Below, piece after piece: positions 1 through 11,435 of a stretch of DNA of 64,000 nt. The DNA comes from Dreissena polymorpha (Eukaryota; Mollusca; Bivalvia; Myida; Dreissenidae). Both the position numbers and the translations under genes were made by a program. The DNA lies in NCBI RefSeq assembly GCF_020536995.1, contig NC_068357.1, forward strand, positions 54,391,063-54,455,062. The letters run 5' to 3'. How positions within the stretch are numbered: position 1 is the first letter of the stretch; every line of letters starts with the position of its first letter. The notes below the pieces were generated by a model. The model was not told where the DNA came from. It did no database searches and was given only the letters and a program-made list of their open reading frames with translations.

Positions 1-920
1 TTGGCAGCCATGTTTTTCAAGCCAAGGCTACCATTTTTGAACTCATCCAAGACATCATTGGGACAAATCTTGTGAGCAAGTTTCATGAAGATCGGAAAAT
101 AAATGTGGCCTCTAGAGTGTTAACAAGGTTTGACTTTAGCCATATAAGGAAAAATACCCCGCCCCCTGGTGGCCATGTTTTTCAACCAACGGACATCATT
201 TTCGAACTCGTCCAAGATATCATTGGGATGAATCTTCTGACCAAGTTTTATGAGGATCGGACAATAAATGTGGCCTCTAGAGTGTTAACAAGATTTTGCT
301 ATAGCCATATTTAGCCATATAAGGAAAAATGCCCCGCCCCTTGGCAGCCATGTTTTTCAAGCCAAGGTTACCATTTTAAAACTCATCCAAGATATCATTG
401 GGACAAATCATCTGAGCAAGTTTCATGAAGATCGGAAAATAAATGTGGTCTCTAGAGTGTTAACAAGGTTTTACTATAGCCATATCAGGAAAAATGCCCC
501 GCCCCCTGGTGGCCATGTTTTTCAACCAACGGACATCATTTTCAAACTCGTCTAAGATATCATTGAGATGAATCTTCTTTCCAAGTTTTATGAGGATCGG
601 ACAATAAATGTGGCCTCTAGAGTGTTAACAAGATTTTGCTATAGCCATATATAGCCATATATAGCCATATAAGGAAAAATGCACCGCCCCTTGGCAGCCA
701 TGTTTTTCCAAGCAAACGTAACCATTTTAGAACTCATCCATGATATTATTGAAACCAATCTTCTGACCAAATTTCTTGAAGATTGGACAATAAATGAGGC
801 CTCTAGAGAGTGAACAAGGCAAATGTTGACATCGCACTACGCACGACGGACAACGGACGATGGACAACAGGCGATCACAAAAGCTCACCATTAGCACGTT
901 GTGCTCAGTTAAGCTAAAAA
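1..920 (+). repeat. Dimeric tandem array (2 x 168 bp) with hairpin terminus
   Basis: Two related ~168-bp monomers alternate, giving a 336-bp higher-order period (the 'cctggtggccatgttttt' segment recurs at 162 and 498). One type carries 'cttggcagccatg', the other 'ctggtggccatg'. The array leaves the window on the left. On the right it passes into a 'cgcacgacggacaacgga' stretch and then an imperfect hairpin at about 881-915 that ends in 'agctaaaaa'. This end is shared with other repeats of the window. Non-coding; the short frame at 72-314 simply follows the repeat. Confidence 0.85.
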
Positions 921-954
921 TATAAACATTTAAAAAAATAAAATATGGTCTAAC

Positions 955-1068
955 CTCATTAAAGATGTTCAAACGAACCAAAGCTTCACAGAATGCCATA
1001 ACATATTTATTTTTGTTTTCTCGTGAGCAATTGTATAGCTGGATATATAACACTGGAGGTAAAAATCC
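955..1068 (-). CDS. Candidate internal exon, unknown host gene
   Basis: On the minus strand a 114-nt phase-0 open segment (38 codons) is bounded by a good acceptor (ttttgtttcag) and a donor (AATGAG|GTTAGA). It encodes a peptide with the stretch LYIQLYNCSRENKNKYVMAF, which has none of the low complexity of its AT-rich surroundings. I do not recognise the protein. The left neighbour is the terminal hairpin of the 1-920 array, so any further 3' exon would lie outside the window. It could equally be a chance open frame. The call rests only on splice signals and composition. Confidence 0.3.
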
Positions 1069-1627
1069 CTGAAACAAAATTAATAATTGTTAAAACTGTT
1101 AAAATATAGAATGAGGAATAAAATTTCTTCTTCTTCCGATACAGCACTCTTTCTAAAAAGAAGATCTTCTTTAATTATTTCGGCAGATGCCTGTGTGTCT
1201 TTTTGGTATTTATTACGCGAATAAAAAAAAGGCTAATGGAGTTTTTTTGAAGAGATTATATAATTTGTTTCGCATGAAGAAATCGTTTTTAGTAAGCTTT
1301 TTTTCGTATGAATTTGCTTTATGAGAAATCTTATCAACAAGAAACAGTGTAGATGTTAAAATCATGCATTTGCGTAAAACGTAATACATGTATTTCCCAT
1401 CTACAGCCGTATCAATGAGGTTAAACAAAACTTACAATATTTGTTCAGCATTACGGGTTTTGCGTGTGATTTTTTTCTTTTTTTTTAATAGGGAGAAAAA
1501 GTATACCTTTTTAATGGGGGGCCAATATTCGGCTGTAAAAATGCAGATCGAGGGTCCTGCTAACATACCTTTCTTACAGCAATGTTTTCCAATGTCTTCC
1601 GACTGACATTGATGGTTAAATTGGGAT

Positions 1628-1725
1628 CATGTCAGAATTGCAAGATGTCCAAAAATGATGCAAAGAGACCATCTCCATGGCTGATCACTCCAGTTATGAA
1701 CGGCTTTAATAACGCTGTTTATTGC
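1628..1725 (-). CDS. Second weak candidate exon of the same unknown gene
   Basis: A minus-strand acceptor (atttttcag) at 1726-1728 opens a frame that reads AINSVIKAVHNWSDQPWRW and runs to a TGA at 1628-1630. A possible donor (GAGATG|GTCTCT) lies inside it. It is on the same strand as the candidate exon at 955-1068 and about 0.6 kb upstream of it, so the two could belong to one gene leaving the window to the left. No family recognised and phase compatibility is not established. Confidence 0.18.
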
Positions 1726-1915
1726 CTGAAAAATATTAAACATTAATTTTTAAGTCAATACTATAATAAAAACATCTCTGTAAAATTTCAAATAATTTAA
1801 ATTGGTGAAATATGTGTCAGTTATCACTGAAAAGTGCATTATATAGAATAAGCTACACTTGCTAAATTTGAACAGCTTAAATAGTTATTTAACATTAATT
1901 TCTAACATTATAAAC

Positions 1916-2010
1916 AAGAGATTGCCAAGCAATATTGTCCCCTGCCGGTGTAACTCCACCATTGTCAGATTATTATTTTTTATTTATTGCCATAGCAACC
2001 AGAATTCTTT
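1916..2010 (+). repeat. Partial copy of the 'ccctaccgg' interspersed repeat
   Basis: The stretch 'gccaagcaatattgtcccc' followed by 'tgccatagcaaccagaatt' matches the first third of the fuller copy at 3055-3337. The copy is truncated and diverged. Confidence 0.55.
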
Positions 2011-2375
2011 TTTTTTTGAGATTATGCAATCACTTTATTGAATAACAATTTTTCTGTGCACATAATGTTTCATTTGTGAGTTGTAAAGCTCCTTAGAGAG
2101 ATCTCAACTAAACTTCTTATAATGCACTGAAATAGTCATCTTATGTGTTGTTATAAAAATAATTAAGTCAAGATATTGTAAAATAAGGAAACAAATGTTA
2201 TCACTTTTTCCTGACTATTACTCTTAGTGCAGTATTAAATATGAAAGATAAGGATAAAGGAATTCAGTTAAATACAACACATTTAGCAGTCCATAAGACT
2301 CTCCTAAGGAGCCCTACAAGAGTTTGGTTGTGACAAGACATGGTCAATGTGACTAATGAAAACTGGGCTTAATGT

Positions 2376-2592
2376 ATGTGCATAGTGTTGTGTCTCAGAG
2401 TAGCCTGTGCAGTCCACACGGGCTAATGAGGGACACAACTTTCAGCTTCAATGAAATTTCGATTTTTGAGAAAGTCTCTAACAAAGTCTAGACGGGTAGG
2501 GTAACCTCATTAGCTTGTCCAGACTGCACAGCCTAATCTGGGACGATACTCTATGCAAATGCATAAGGCCCAGTTTTCCTAGGATTCAGCCC
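2376..2592. mobile_element. Diverged palindromic MITE (tgtgcagtcc family)
   Basis: Two inverted arms of about 80 bp contain 'agcctgtgcagtccacacgg' on the left and 'ccagactgcacagcctaatc' on the right, with an outer 'cccagttttcc'. The same arms occur in much better shape at 38351-38582. No coding capacity. This looks like an old non-autonomous foldback element. Confidence 0.65.
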
Positions 2593-3054
2593 ATATGGAG
2601 ATGGTTTTCCAGGACCCTATGTTAAACTGTGATTATGTCTAATAATATTGGAAAAGCCACTTATATTGATAGGAAACTATAGTACAGTGGTGTCAGGTAT
2701 AACTGGTACCCATCATATAAATACGTACACATATGCTAAATCTACAATATGTATATCATCTTGATATGTTTTGCAATTAAGATTTTTCTTTTTGCATATT
2801 TCATCAATATGATTTCTATAATATAGGCACTTGGCAATATATGGAAAATAAAAATGTATTAATTGTAATTTGAAATCATAATGTGATACCTTTTTCTTGA
2901 ATCTTAGAAAAATTTATAAACATTTATTTTCGCAATGTTCATTTGGCAAAATTACTTTTGCATGCACAACAAAATGAAAAAACTCCTGAATATGGAAAGA
3001 ATGATTGAATCTTCTGTGTAGCAAGAATCTTCAAACATTTCAATAACAAGGCTA

Positions 3055-3337
3055 TTGTCAAGCAATATGGCCCCCTACCGGCTCCACCATTGTCAGAAAT
3101 TCCACCATTTTCAGATTTTATTTTTTTTGGTTGCATAGCAACCACAATTTTTGACGTAGGAACAAAATGAAACGGAGTGCATAATGTCCATATTGCCATC
3201 TATCCATGTTGCAAGTTACAAGAACTTTTAAAGTTATCGCAGGATCCAGAAAAGTGTGACAGACAGACAGACAGACTCACAGACACACAAAGCGCAAACC
3301 TTAAGTCCCCTCTGGTGAAACCGGTAGGGGACAAAAA
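3055..3337 (+). repeat. Interspersed repeat, ends in gtaggggacaaaaa
   Basis: It starts near 'tgtcaagcaatatggccccc' and ends with 'accggtaggggacaaaaa', preceded by a 'gacagacagacagact' microsatellite. A second copy of the 3' part lies at 7430-7637. The ends ('ccccctaccgg' and 'ccggtagggg') are complementary, so the repeat has short terminal inverted repeats and an A-run, like the other hairpin-capped repeats here. Confidence 0.65.
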
Positions 3338-4303
3338 TGCTGAAACGTTATGAAATTAAATATTTCTGAGTCATTAAAATCATGAAAACAGCAAAGCAGA
3401 AACCATGATAATCAACACCAGACTAACAATGCATGCATACATACAGTAAAATACAAATGAATACATGTAATATATGGCAGACAAAATAGATTTTTTAATC
3501 AGAATATATATATTTGTTATGTACACTTAATATGTATGTTAAATTGGTATAATCAAATTACACTATAAATTAAAACAATCATAGTTTTTTGGTTATTTTG
3601 TTAACAGTAAAACCATTTTAAACTTTGTAACACTATGTTAGTTACACGAAGGTAAAATATTAAAATGAAATGTCAAAAGAGCAGACCTGAGAATGCAGAA
3701 TGGACATTTGATATTTTCCATAACAAGATATGTATTAGAAATATATGATTTTACAAAGTTAATACTTAAAAAATAAAGTATTTTATCACAAGAATATAGT
3801 TAAACAGTAAAGATAATTATAGAAATTTAATGACAACTGTGTATATCAATCAATTCAAACAATGAACTCTTAATACGGCACCCAATAAGAATCACACAAA
3901 TCAGGAGTACCAGGAATGATATATGAAAAATTACATTTTACTGCAATTAAATACTTAAAAAGTGTTCTAGGGGCATATCAATGGATAATACGGTATTTTA
4001 TTTTAATAATTGAATGAATAATGAATGGCTGCTTTACAGAGAGGCCTTATACTTTATAAACGACCAATAAAATATGTTTTTACTTACATAATATTTTCCC
4101 AGTGACACTTTCCCCATGCCTAGCACCAATAATTGTAGAAAAATCATATTGAATGAAATGCACATTGAGTACCGCTATACATGTGCACACTATTTTAAGG
4201 GATTCTGAAGTGCTATAAAAATTAGATTAGATTTTTGTAGGCATAAGTTCAAATTCCACAAGCAAAGTATATTGAACAAATATTTTACAGTAAAAAAACT
4301 ACT
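3338..4303. other. AT-rich sequence, nothing recognised
   Basis: No open frame of note, no repeat shared with the rest of the window, and no RNA signature seen. Confidence 0.5.
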
Positions 4304-4465
4304 TATTTTAGCTTGATTGTATTGAAAGCCTAAGGCTCATTAAACGCTCTCATGTCTCTTCCTGGGTAGAACCAGTACTAGGTGTCTTTCGTGATCTAAA
4401 GAGCGTTCCACAAGAGGATCAAACCCGTGACTAAGTAAACATCAAATTCACTACCCTACAATGCC
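4304..4465 (-). mobile_element. Diverged tRNA-derived SINE copy
   Basis: Homologous to 56633-56815: both share 'ttattttagct', 'gaaagcct' and 'aaccagtactaggtgtcttt'-like blocks in the same order. The tRNA-like head (minus strand) near 4413-4465 is badly decayed here, so the better copy defines the family. Copies in the same orientation 52 kb apart support a dispersed SINE rather than a local duplication. Confidence 0.55.
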
Positions 4466-5500
4466 CTAATATTTGTGGGATATTGAATGTATGTTTTTTT
4501 AACAATTTTATTTAAATTGATTGTAAAAAGATAAATTTGCATATAAATTTATAAATACTAAGCAGTGGAAATGTGCAAAGTTAAATGAGGTGTTTTATAT
4601 TTAGGGTAACTACCATTGATATGCCCCTTGAAAGCTGAAAGAATATGTTATTTATTAAATATCACACTATGAAATAAATTCAAGCATGAAATGAACAAAT
4701 TGACCAAATAAAAAGAAACAAGATCTAGTGAAGGATGTACTTTATGCATAAGACATATTGCATACATGTCATACTGTATGTTTAAGTCTATCTGAACAAT
4801 CCCATTCAAGTAAGAAAATTAAAATCCAGTCATCACATATTAATTAAACTTGAAGAAACAAAAACTATAATAAAATCCAAACAAGTAACTATGATAATAC
4901 ATACATTTAAAAAAATACACTACACATTCTCAACACAATATACAAATACAAATTAGAGTAACATTATGCGTATTCCCTTTAAGATTACCTTCATTAACAG
5001 AAAACATAAACAAATACAAGATCTTAAAGCACAGAATATTGAAGTACCAATTGGAAACATTTCTGACATATTTCACGCCAACAAGTATCAATTTTAGAAT
5101 GCAAACATATACGAATGTAAACATTTTTAACACAAATGAAAGCATAAATCATGAAAGAGGAAGAAAAGAGATCCTGCAATCAAAAAATCAAAATCACAAC
5201 TTTCCTTTATTTGTAAAAGAAATACGTAAAAACGTTAAAATTTTCAAGAAATAAGAAAAAGTAGAGTATTGAAATTGATTATCATGAATTTAGCCTTTGT
5301 GGTGATAAAGCACCCAATCACAAGTACCAACAGCAGGGTTGGAATGCACTCACACAAGTGACAGCACATCAACCCTAAACTGACGACACATTTCTGGATT
5401 TCAACAAGACTACACTGACAACCTGATGTCTGTGTCTACCATAGCAAGGCTATCAAGAGAAAACAAGAGAACTGGAACTAAGAGATGTTTATAAAATATG
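4466..5500. other. AT-rich sequence, nothing recognised
   Basis: Short AT-rich open frames only; no recognisable domain or repeat. Confidence 0.45.
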
Positions 5501-5569
5501 TATGCTCCCCCATCATCCTAATTAGTATTATCCTAAGAATTCTCTTAACATTTTGCATAAACCAATGTC

Positions 5570-6200
5570 ATGATGTTAGCCCCTGTGACCTTGACCTTTC
5601 ACTGGATGAACTAAATCTTAAAAGGTGTCTTACTTTTCATCCAAATAACCACTTAAGCAATCTGCATGAGTCAAGGTCAAAGATTTCGCACCTATTGTGC
5701 AGCTAATACAAGCCCTTGTGACCTTGACCTTTGACCTCTATTTCAATAGGGGTCACCTTTTCCTTCAAAGTAACTAGCATATCAATTTAGATGATGATGA
5801 AGAAACCAATTTCTTCATAAAGCTTATATGACCTTTATCTTTGACCTGGTTACTTCAAACTAAGAATGTGTCTTCTGTTGCTTCCATATAGCCACTATAG
5901 CAAATTGCATGATCATATGTCAAAGCATTTTTAAAATACTGCCAACAAGTTTTATGGAGACATTGAGCTCTTCGCTGATGTCCTCTAAATATTCCCTTTC
6001 TCAGAAATAATCACTGTACCAATTGGTGTGATCTTAAGTCAAGGCATTCTTAATATAAATTCCAGAACAAAATATAATGTGACAATTCCTTGTTACGTTG
6101 ACCTTTGAACTCACAAATTATCGGTATCTTTCTTTTCATCCAAGCATCCATCATACCAATTTGAATCTGACTGACCTACTGATAGGTGCAAATCAATATA
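5570..6200 (+). repeat. Decayed tandem repeat with tgaccttgacctttgac blocks
   Basis: Units of very roughly 120-170 bp recur, each with a 'tgaccttgacctttgac'-like block (about 5585, 5711, 5830, 6099) followed by 'tttcatccaa...ac' text. This is an old degenerate relative of the half-site-rich repeats in the right half of the window. Confidence 0.5.
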
Positions 6201-6319
6201 CCCCCACTTCTCTCAAAGGAAATCATAATGAAAGTGTTTGCTACCCAAACAGATGTGTTGTACACAAACATTTAAGTATTTCTGAATGGGAACAAGTAAA
6301 ACGTGATGTTTAATATATA

Positions 6320-7429
6320 TGAATATAATGTTAAGATGAATAAATATATTATGTTATACTGAGTATATGACACACACACTCTATATACACTTTGAAAATT
6401 CCTAAATCAACAAAAATAAAAGATGGCAAGTTTCATAGTTGAACATTAATTCAAAATTGAAACATTAACACAAGGTTTGAAATGGATAAATCTATTCCAG
6501 ACTGGATATAACCCTGCCTAACAAATGTGTTACATATATTTGTTAAAGGCTTTGTATTCAATAACATAATAAAAACTTTCATCAGAGCAACTCACAAAGT
6601 AAAGACAATTAATAGGAATGTAATAGGAATGGAATAACTCAAAGAAACTTTAAATAGCCGACAACAGTACACCTATTTCTTGAACACAAGCAGTGAACAA
6701 AAGTGCCACAGTATTCTCCAACCTCACCTTTCACGGCAATATTTTAAAATATGAACGATTATGTTGAACTTAAAAAAAATACTCCAAATATTGTTAAAAT
6801 CTTTGTAAACATACAGTATTTACAACACATGGACAAAACAAACAGTAATTGTTAACCAATGGTAAGCAATAATATTTTTTTCTATTTTTATGAACAAGAA
6901 TTCACATATTTCAAAACCTTCATAAAATTATGCTCTATGTTGCCTGGTTGGACAAAGGCAGACATAGTACCCAATTAAAAATACAAAACTTAACAACCAT
7001 AACCTGAACACCGTATGACCTGCGTCATGCAAAAATGGATGTCATGACATATGCTGCCAGTGAAGCATAAGACAAGCCTACACAATCGTGAGTCTGGCAA
7101 GGTGCTACGCTGTCCCCTTTGGGCATGCAGGGATGACCAGACTGCTGTGGCTGCATTTTGCATAAGATCCATTTTTGCACAACAAGGGTCAAATCATCTT
7201 TTGCACAAATTAAACCATCTTGGAAATGATTTACAACCAGGTACAGTACAATTTATTAAGACACATTTTAGAGCAATAAAAACAAAAACTTCAGAGTCCC
7301 AATAGACTATAAACCATATTACATAAAGTGTAGCTACTTGGAGGAAGAGCAATATTTGTTTCATTCTTCAACAAAGAAAGTATATAGTTACTTACAAAAG
7401 TCAGATAGTTAAAATATACATCAAATATT
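6320..7429. other. AT-rich sequence with a GC-richer island at 7035-7160
   Basis: Mostly featureless. The island around 7050-7150 (with 'ctgtcccctttgggcatgca') has small open frames on both strands but no recognisable protein; it may be an unrecognised interspersed repeat. Confidence 0.35.
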
Positions 7430-7637
7430 AAGTGTAGCTGCCAGAATTCTTGACCTAGGAACAAAATTAAATGATGTGCATAATCTCCATATTGCCATCT
7501 ATCCATGTTTCAAGTTTCATGAAAAAATATGAAGAACTTAAAAAGTTATCACAGGGTCCAGAAAAGAGTGACGGACTGACAGACAAACAGACGGAGAGCA
7601 AAACATAAGTCCCCTCCAGTTTCACCGGTAGGGGACA
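7430..7637 (+). repeat. Second copy of the gtaggggacaa repeat
   Basis: Shares 'gacctaggaacaaaat', 'catattgccatctatccatg' and the terminal 'caccggtaggggacaa' with 3055-3337; the 5' part is missing. Confidence 0.65.
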
Positions 7638-8206
7638 ATTACACAGTAATTTTCAAATGAGCTGAAATAAGTTGTGAATGGGTTCACATATCAGATCATA
7701 TCCTAAAATATCAGAGAATTATATGTTTAATACATACAACATACAGGGGTGTGATTAAGGTGAAGTCATAGGGGAGGAAAATTTTGTTAAATAATTTTTG
7801 AAAAACGGATGCGCATAACGGTGTGAAAGACCTCTTACAGTAGAAATGAACACTTAATTGAATTTCACAAAAATAGTTATTTCTAACAACTTTTTTAACT
7901 TCACAAAGTTTCTTTTGTTATATATAAATCAAAATAAATTATATTTAAACAATGGCTAAGACATTGTATTTTTGCGGAAGTGCCTATCTTTTATGAAATT
8001 TGACCTTTGAATAATGACATCATGAGCATTTTAAATTATTTTTTGAAAAAAAACAAAAGGTGTTTGTGTTGCTTTTCATTAATAAAATGTACTATTTCTT
8101 AGAATGAAATGTGTTGAATCCTATTCATTTCAAGAATGATAAAAAAAATAAAGTCTCAAAGCAAACTTTGTACAGACTTTGGGAAAAATAAGCAGTTAAT
8201 TGTTTT
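7638..8206. other. AT-rich sequence, nothing recognised
   Basis: No gene or repeat recognised. Confidence 0.4.
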
Positions 8207-9640
8207 TGACGATGCTGCGAAGCAGCTCGTCTAAGTTATCATACCATGAAAAAATTCTTCACAATGGCGACCTATGTAAAAGACCGAGCCAGTCCGATTG
8301 AGATAGCTTGATTTTTCTAATCGGCATACCTCGCTGATTATCATTGATAAAGGTATAGGAAGCTCAGCTTAAAATATGACAGCATATTCTGAGAAAAAGA
8401 TTTAATACTAGTTTTGAAAACGTTAATTTTAAATCAGTTATATTCAATCCATTATATGTTTATAGATCAATAAAACAACTATGCATTTTCTGTATTGTAT
8501 TTGACATTTGTCGTGATTTAGTAAATAAATTGCGAATTAAAACATGTATAATTAACTTTCAACGCGATCATGAGTGTAAAGAAAACGAATTATTTCGAAC
8601 CTACCATTTGTAAACGTTGTAGCGACTATGGTATATAAACAGCATAATAGCCGTGTTACATCTGTGAAACTCGCTCTCTTGAATGCTTTCTCATTTTGCA
8701 TATTTAATAAACTTTTCATACAGAAACTTCAGAGCCACATCAGTGCACATACTATGTTTGATATTGTTTGCTGTTTTAAACACATATTAGGTCATATCGC
8801 GGAAATTTAGTTTACCTTACCATGTATTCATGGGCGAACTCACGTATTCAAGTGCTCTTACGACTATGTGCTCAAACCTACTTTCGGGAATAATCATGAA
8901 AGTATTGCCGTACTTAACGAACAAACATGCCTAAGCTTATTGAATTAGAGAAAAAAACAATCAAAAGAGAAAAATGATATGTTCATGCACATGGGCACGT
9001 GAAATCACGTCCATACACATAGCATCATTAACTTAGGAACAACGAAATATAAAGTTTGGTATGATATACATGTGAAATTAAAGAGCATGGTGTAATTAAA
9101 GAGTATATCAAGTTTTGAATTTATATGCTGAAACGTAATGTTATAACCCACAAACGTTTTACTGCAACAGAACGTTTTTTTTAAAGATAAGTGGTACAGA
9201 AAATACACGTCCAATATCTTTTTACAGATATTTATTGTTATATTTGATCGAGAATGTAACTCGCCTCCCACTTTCACTGAATGGATCAAGTCTCCCACGG
9301 GTACTACTTCCCCGTACCCCCATTTTTTTTCGTACCCAACATTTTTCGTACCTAATTTTTTTTCGTACCCAAATTTTTGCTCGTACCCAAAAAATTTTCG
9401 TACCCATTTTGTTTGCCTATCCAATTTTGTTTTCGTAACCAAATCTGTTTTCGTACCCAAATTGTTTTCGCATAATTTTTTTACCCAAAATTTTCGTATC
9501 CATTTTTTTCATACCCAAAATGTTCGTAACAACATACACAATTGTAGTGATGTAGATCAACTTAAATAGATTCTTTTATATGAATCCTCTTCAAAAGCAT
9601 CGTCAAACCAGTACTGTCAGTATTTTGATTATAAAATGTA
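8207..9640 (+). repeat. Left arm of a ~1.4-kb inverted repeat pair
   Basis: The arm is the diverged reverse complement of 16835-18372 in the same block order: 'gacgatgctg', 'gaccgagccagtccgattga', 'tttagtaaataaattgcgaa', 'gggcgaactc', a cgtaccc minisatellite, then 'acacaattgtag'. The arms bracket about 7.2 kb that contains the Harbinger element. Many substitutions and a ~0.5-kb insertion in the right arm argue for age. Confidence 0.75.
9296..9535 (+). repeat. Minisatellite of 'tttttcgtaccca' units
   Basis: About 14-18-bp units (cgtacccaaattttt and variants) repeat some 13 times. It is part of the left inverted-repeat arm; its inverted counterpart is at 16972-17085. Open frames through it (rich in GTK/VRKK or SYP repeats) are artefacts of the unit. 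Confidence 0.8.
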
Positions 9641-10199
9641 CTCGCACTTAATGCCTATCAGTTTTAAAACTCACAAAAGAACTTTCCAACCCCTGCTTCT
9701 ATACAGAACATTTCCTTTGATTGCCTTCCAATAAAATGTGGTAGATCACTTTTGGCTGAAAAATTAAAACACCAGTTTTTTTATTAATTGTTAGTTTATT
9801 GACAGGCCGTTCCACAACGCTCAGTCAAAGTTTGGCACCGCTATACGCAAGTTCGTGGACGTTTGGGTCCGCAAGGCCAACGCAGAAATCTTGAATGCAG
9901 GACAACCGCTGCTTCGCCAGCTTTGCCCGGGCGGTGATTAAACATTGCACAAAGTTTGGTGGAGCGGTTGTAAGCGTTTTTCGAACGGACACGGAATTGC
10001 TGGAACGGTGTCGGGCGTTGAAGTAGCGATCCATTGCAGTGATGAACTTTGGTTTGGCGTTGGTATTGAGGGGTTGGAGCGGGACAAGAATTTGTCTACA
10101 AGTACGGGGAGAAATGAGTCAGGAGTCCATTTAAAATCGAGCTACCGTTAAGTGCAGACCTTATTTTAATTTGCTCAGTTACAGTAAAAGTGTTCTACC

Positions 10200-11435
10200 A
10201 TGGATCCTGTGAGACTTGTTGTGATTGGTGCACTAGTCCAGCAGCAGAATCAGAACCTCCTCAGATTGCAACAAGCTGTTGACAGAAGGAGAAGAGAGAG
10301 AAGAAGGATAGATATAGTTGTGTGGGTCAGACAGTGGATACTGAGAAGGCCTGAACATGGGCTGTATCACAAGCTGATGGTGGAACTGAGGAATGAGGAT
10401 CCACGAGCCTTCCATCACTTTATGAGGATGCCACCAGCCATGTTTGATGAAGTTGTACAGAGGCTGACCCCCCGATTGACCAAACTAGACACCAATTACC
10501 GACCAAGCCTGGAACCTGGTCTCAAAGTGGCAATCACCCTACGGCACCTGGCCTCTGGTAACACCTACAGAAACATGCAATACGCCTGGAGGTTTCCCCA
10601 CAACACCATCAGTGTGGTGGTTAGAGAGGTGGTAAAGGCCATCATTGAGGAGTACACAGCTGAATTGTTGTTTTGCCCAACAACTGAACAAGGATGGAAA
10701 GACCTGGCTGACAAATAGTACCAGAGATGGAACTTTCCCCACACAGTTGGTGCCATTGATGGCAAGCACGTGGCCTGTAAAGCTCCTCCTAACTCTTGCT
10801 CAGAATTCTACAACTACAAAGGCTTTTACAGCGTGATCCTGTTTGCCATGGTGGATGCTGACTACAAGTTCACCTACATTGACGTCTCAGGCAATGGCTC
10901 ATCCTCAGACGGTCAGATCTACAATGAAAGTGATCTCCATCTTGGGCTGGACAAGAACAGGACTCATGCCTTTCCTCAGCCAGACCCCCTACCCAATGAC
11001 AATCAGAATGTGCCTTACTTCATCATCGGAAATGACGCCTTCTCACTGCGGACCTACCTCATGAAGCCGTACAACACCAGAAAGCTCATCCATGAAGAGC
11101 GCATCTTCAACTATCGGCTGTCCAGGGCAAGACGGGTCGTGGAGAGCGCATTCGGCATCCTGGCCAACAGGTTCCAGATTCTGCTCACCACCATGCAACA
11201 TCACCATGAAACTGTCAGAACCATTGTGGAAGCTTGCTGCATCCTCCACAACCTGATGCGTACCCGCTATCCAGTGCTCCAGAACATACTTCTGGGCCGT
11301 GCACAACCAGATGGCAACCTGCAGCATGGGGCATGGAGAGAAGGACGGAACTTGGAGGACACTTTCGTCGTGCAAGGCCCAAACACAGCCTTGCGTAATG
11401 GGAAGATATGGAACGCCATTACTGACTTCATATGA
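10200..11435 (+). pseudogene. Harbinger DDE nuclease (HARBI1-like transposase), one in-frame stop
   Basis: The single reading frame gives about 411 residues interrupted by one TAG at 10716-10718 (codon 173); the frame is otherwise uninterrupted from the ATG (context ctaccATGG) to the TGA at 11433. Residues ~1-170 are the helix-rich N-terminal part seen in HARBI1-type nucleases (FHHFMRMPPAMFDEV, then LRHLASGNTYRNMQYAWRF). The catalytic triad is visible: D187 in GAIDGKHV, D237 in GSSSDGQIYNES and E315 in RRVVESAFGILANRF. The family cuts and pastes its own element and needs the partner Myb-like protein for nuclear import and end binding. The stop sits just before the conserved YQRWNFPH segment, and all other sites look intact, so decay is recent. 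A sense codon one change away (CAG or TGG, for example) is the simplest ancestor. The last codons (WNAITDFI and stop) are also the outer end of the palindrome at 11409-12613. Confidence 0.92.

Noticed and set aside
1130-1200. Minus-strand segment (ASAEIIKEDLLFRKS) as a third exon of the unknown gene
   Set aside because: No good donor and the frame runs into AT-rich sequence; too weak to list.
7051-7305. 84-codon plus-strand frame in a GC-richer island
   Set aside because: Opposite-strand frame is also open, no domain or splice support.
9005-9460. 151-codon minus-strand frame, and its relative at 16804-17346
   Set aside because: Both cross the cgtaccc/gtacgaaa minisatellites of the inverted arms; the peptides are low complexity and differ between arms.
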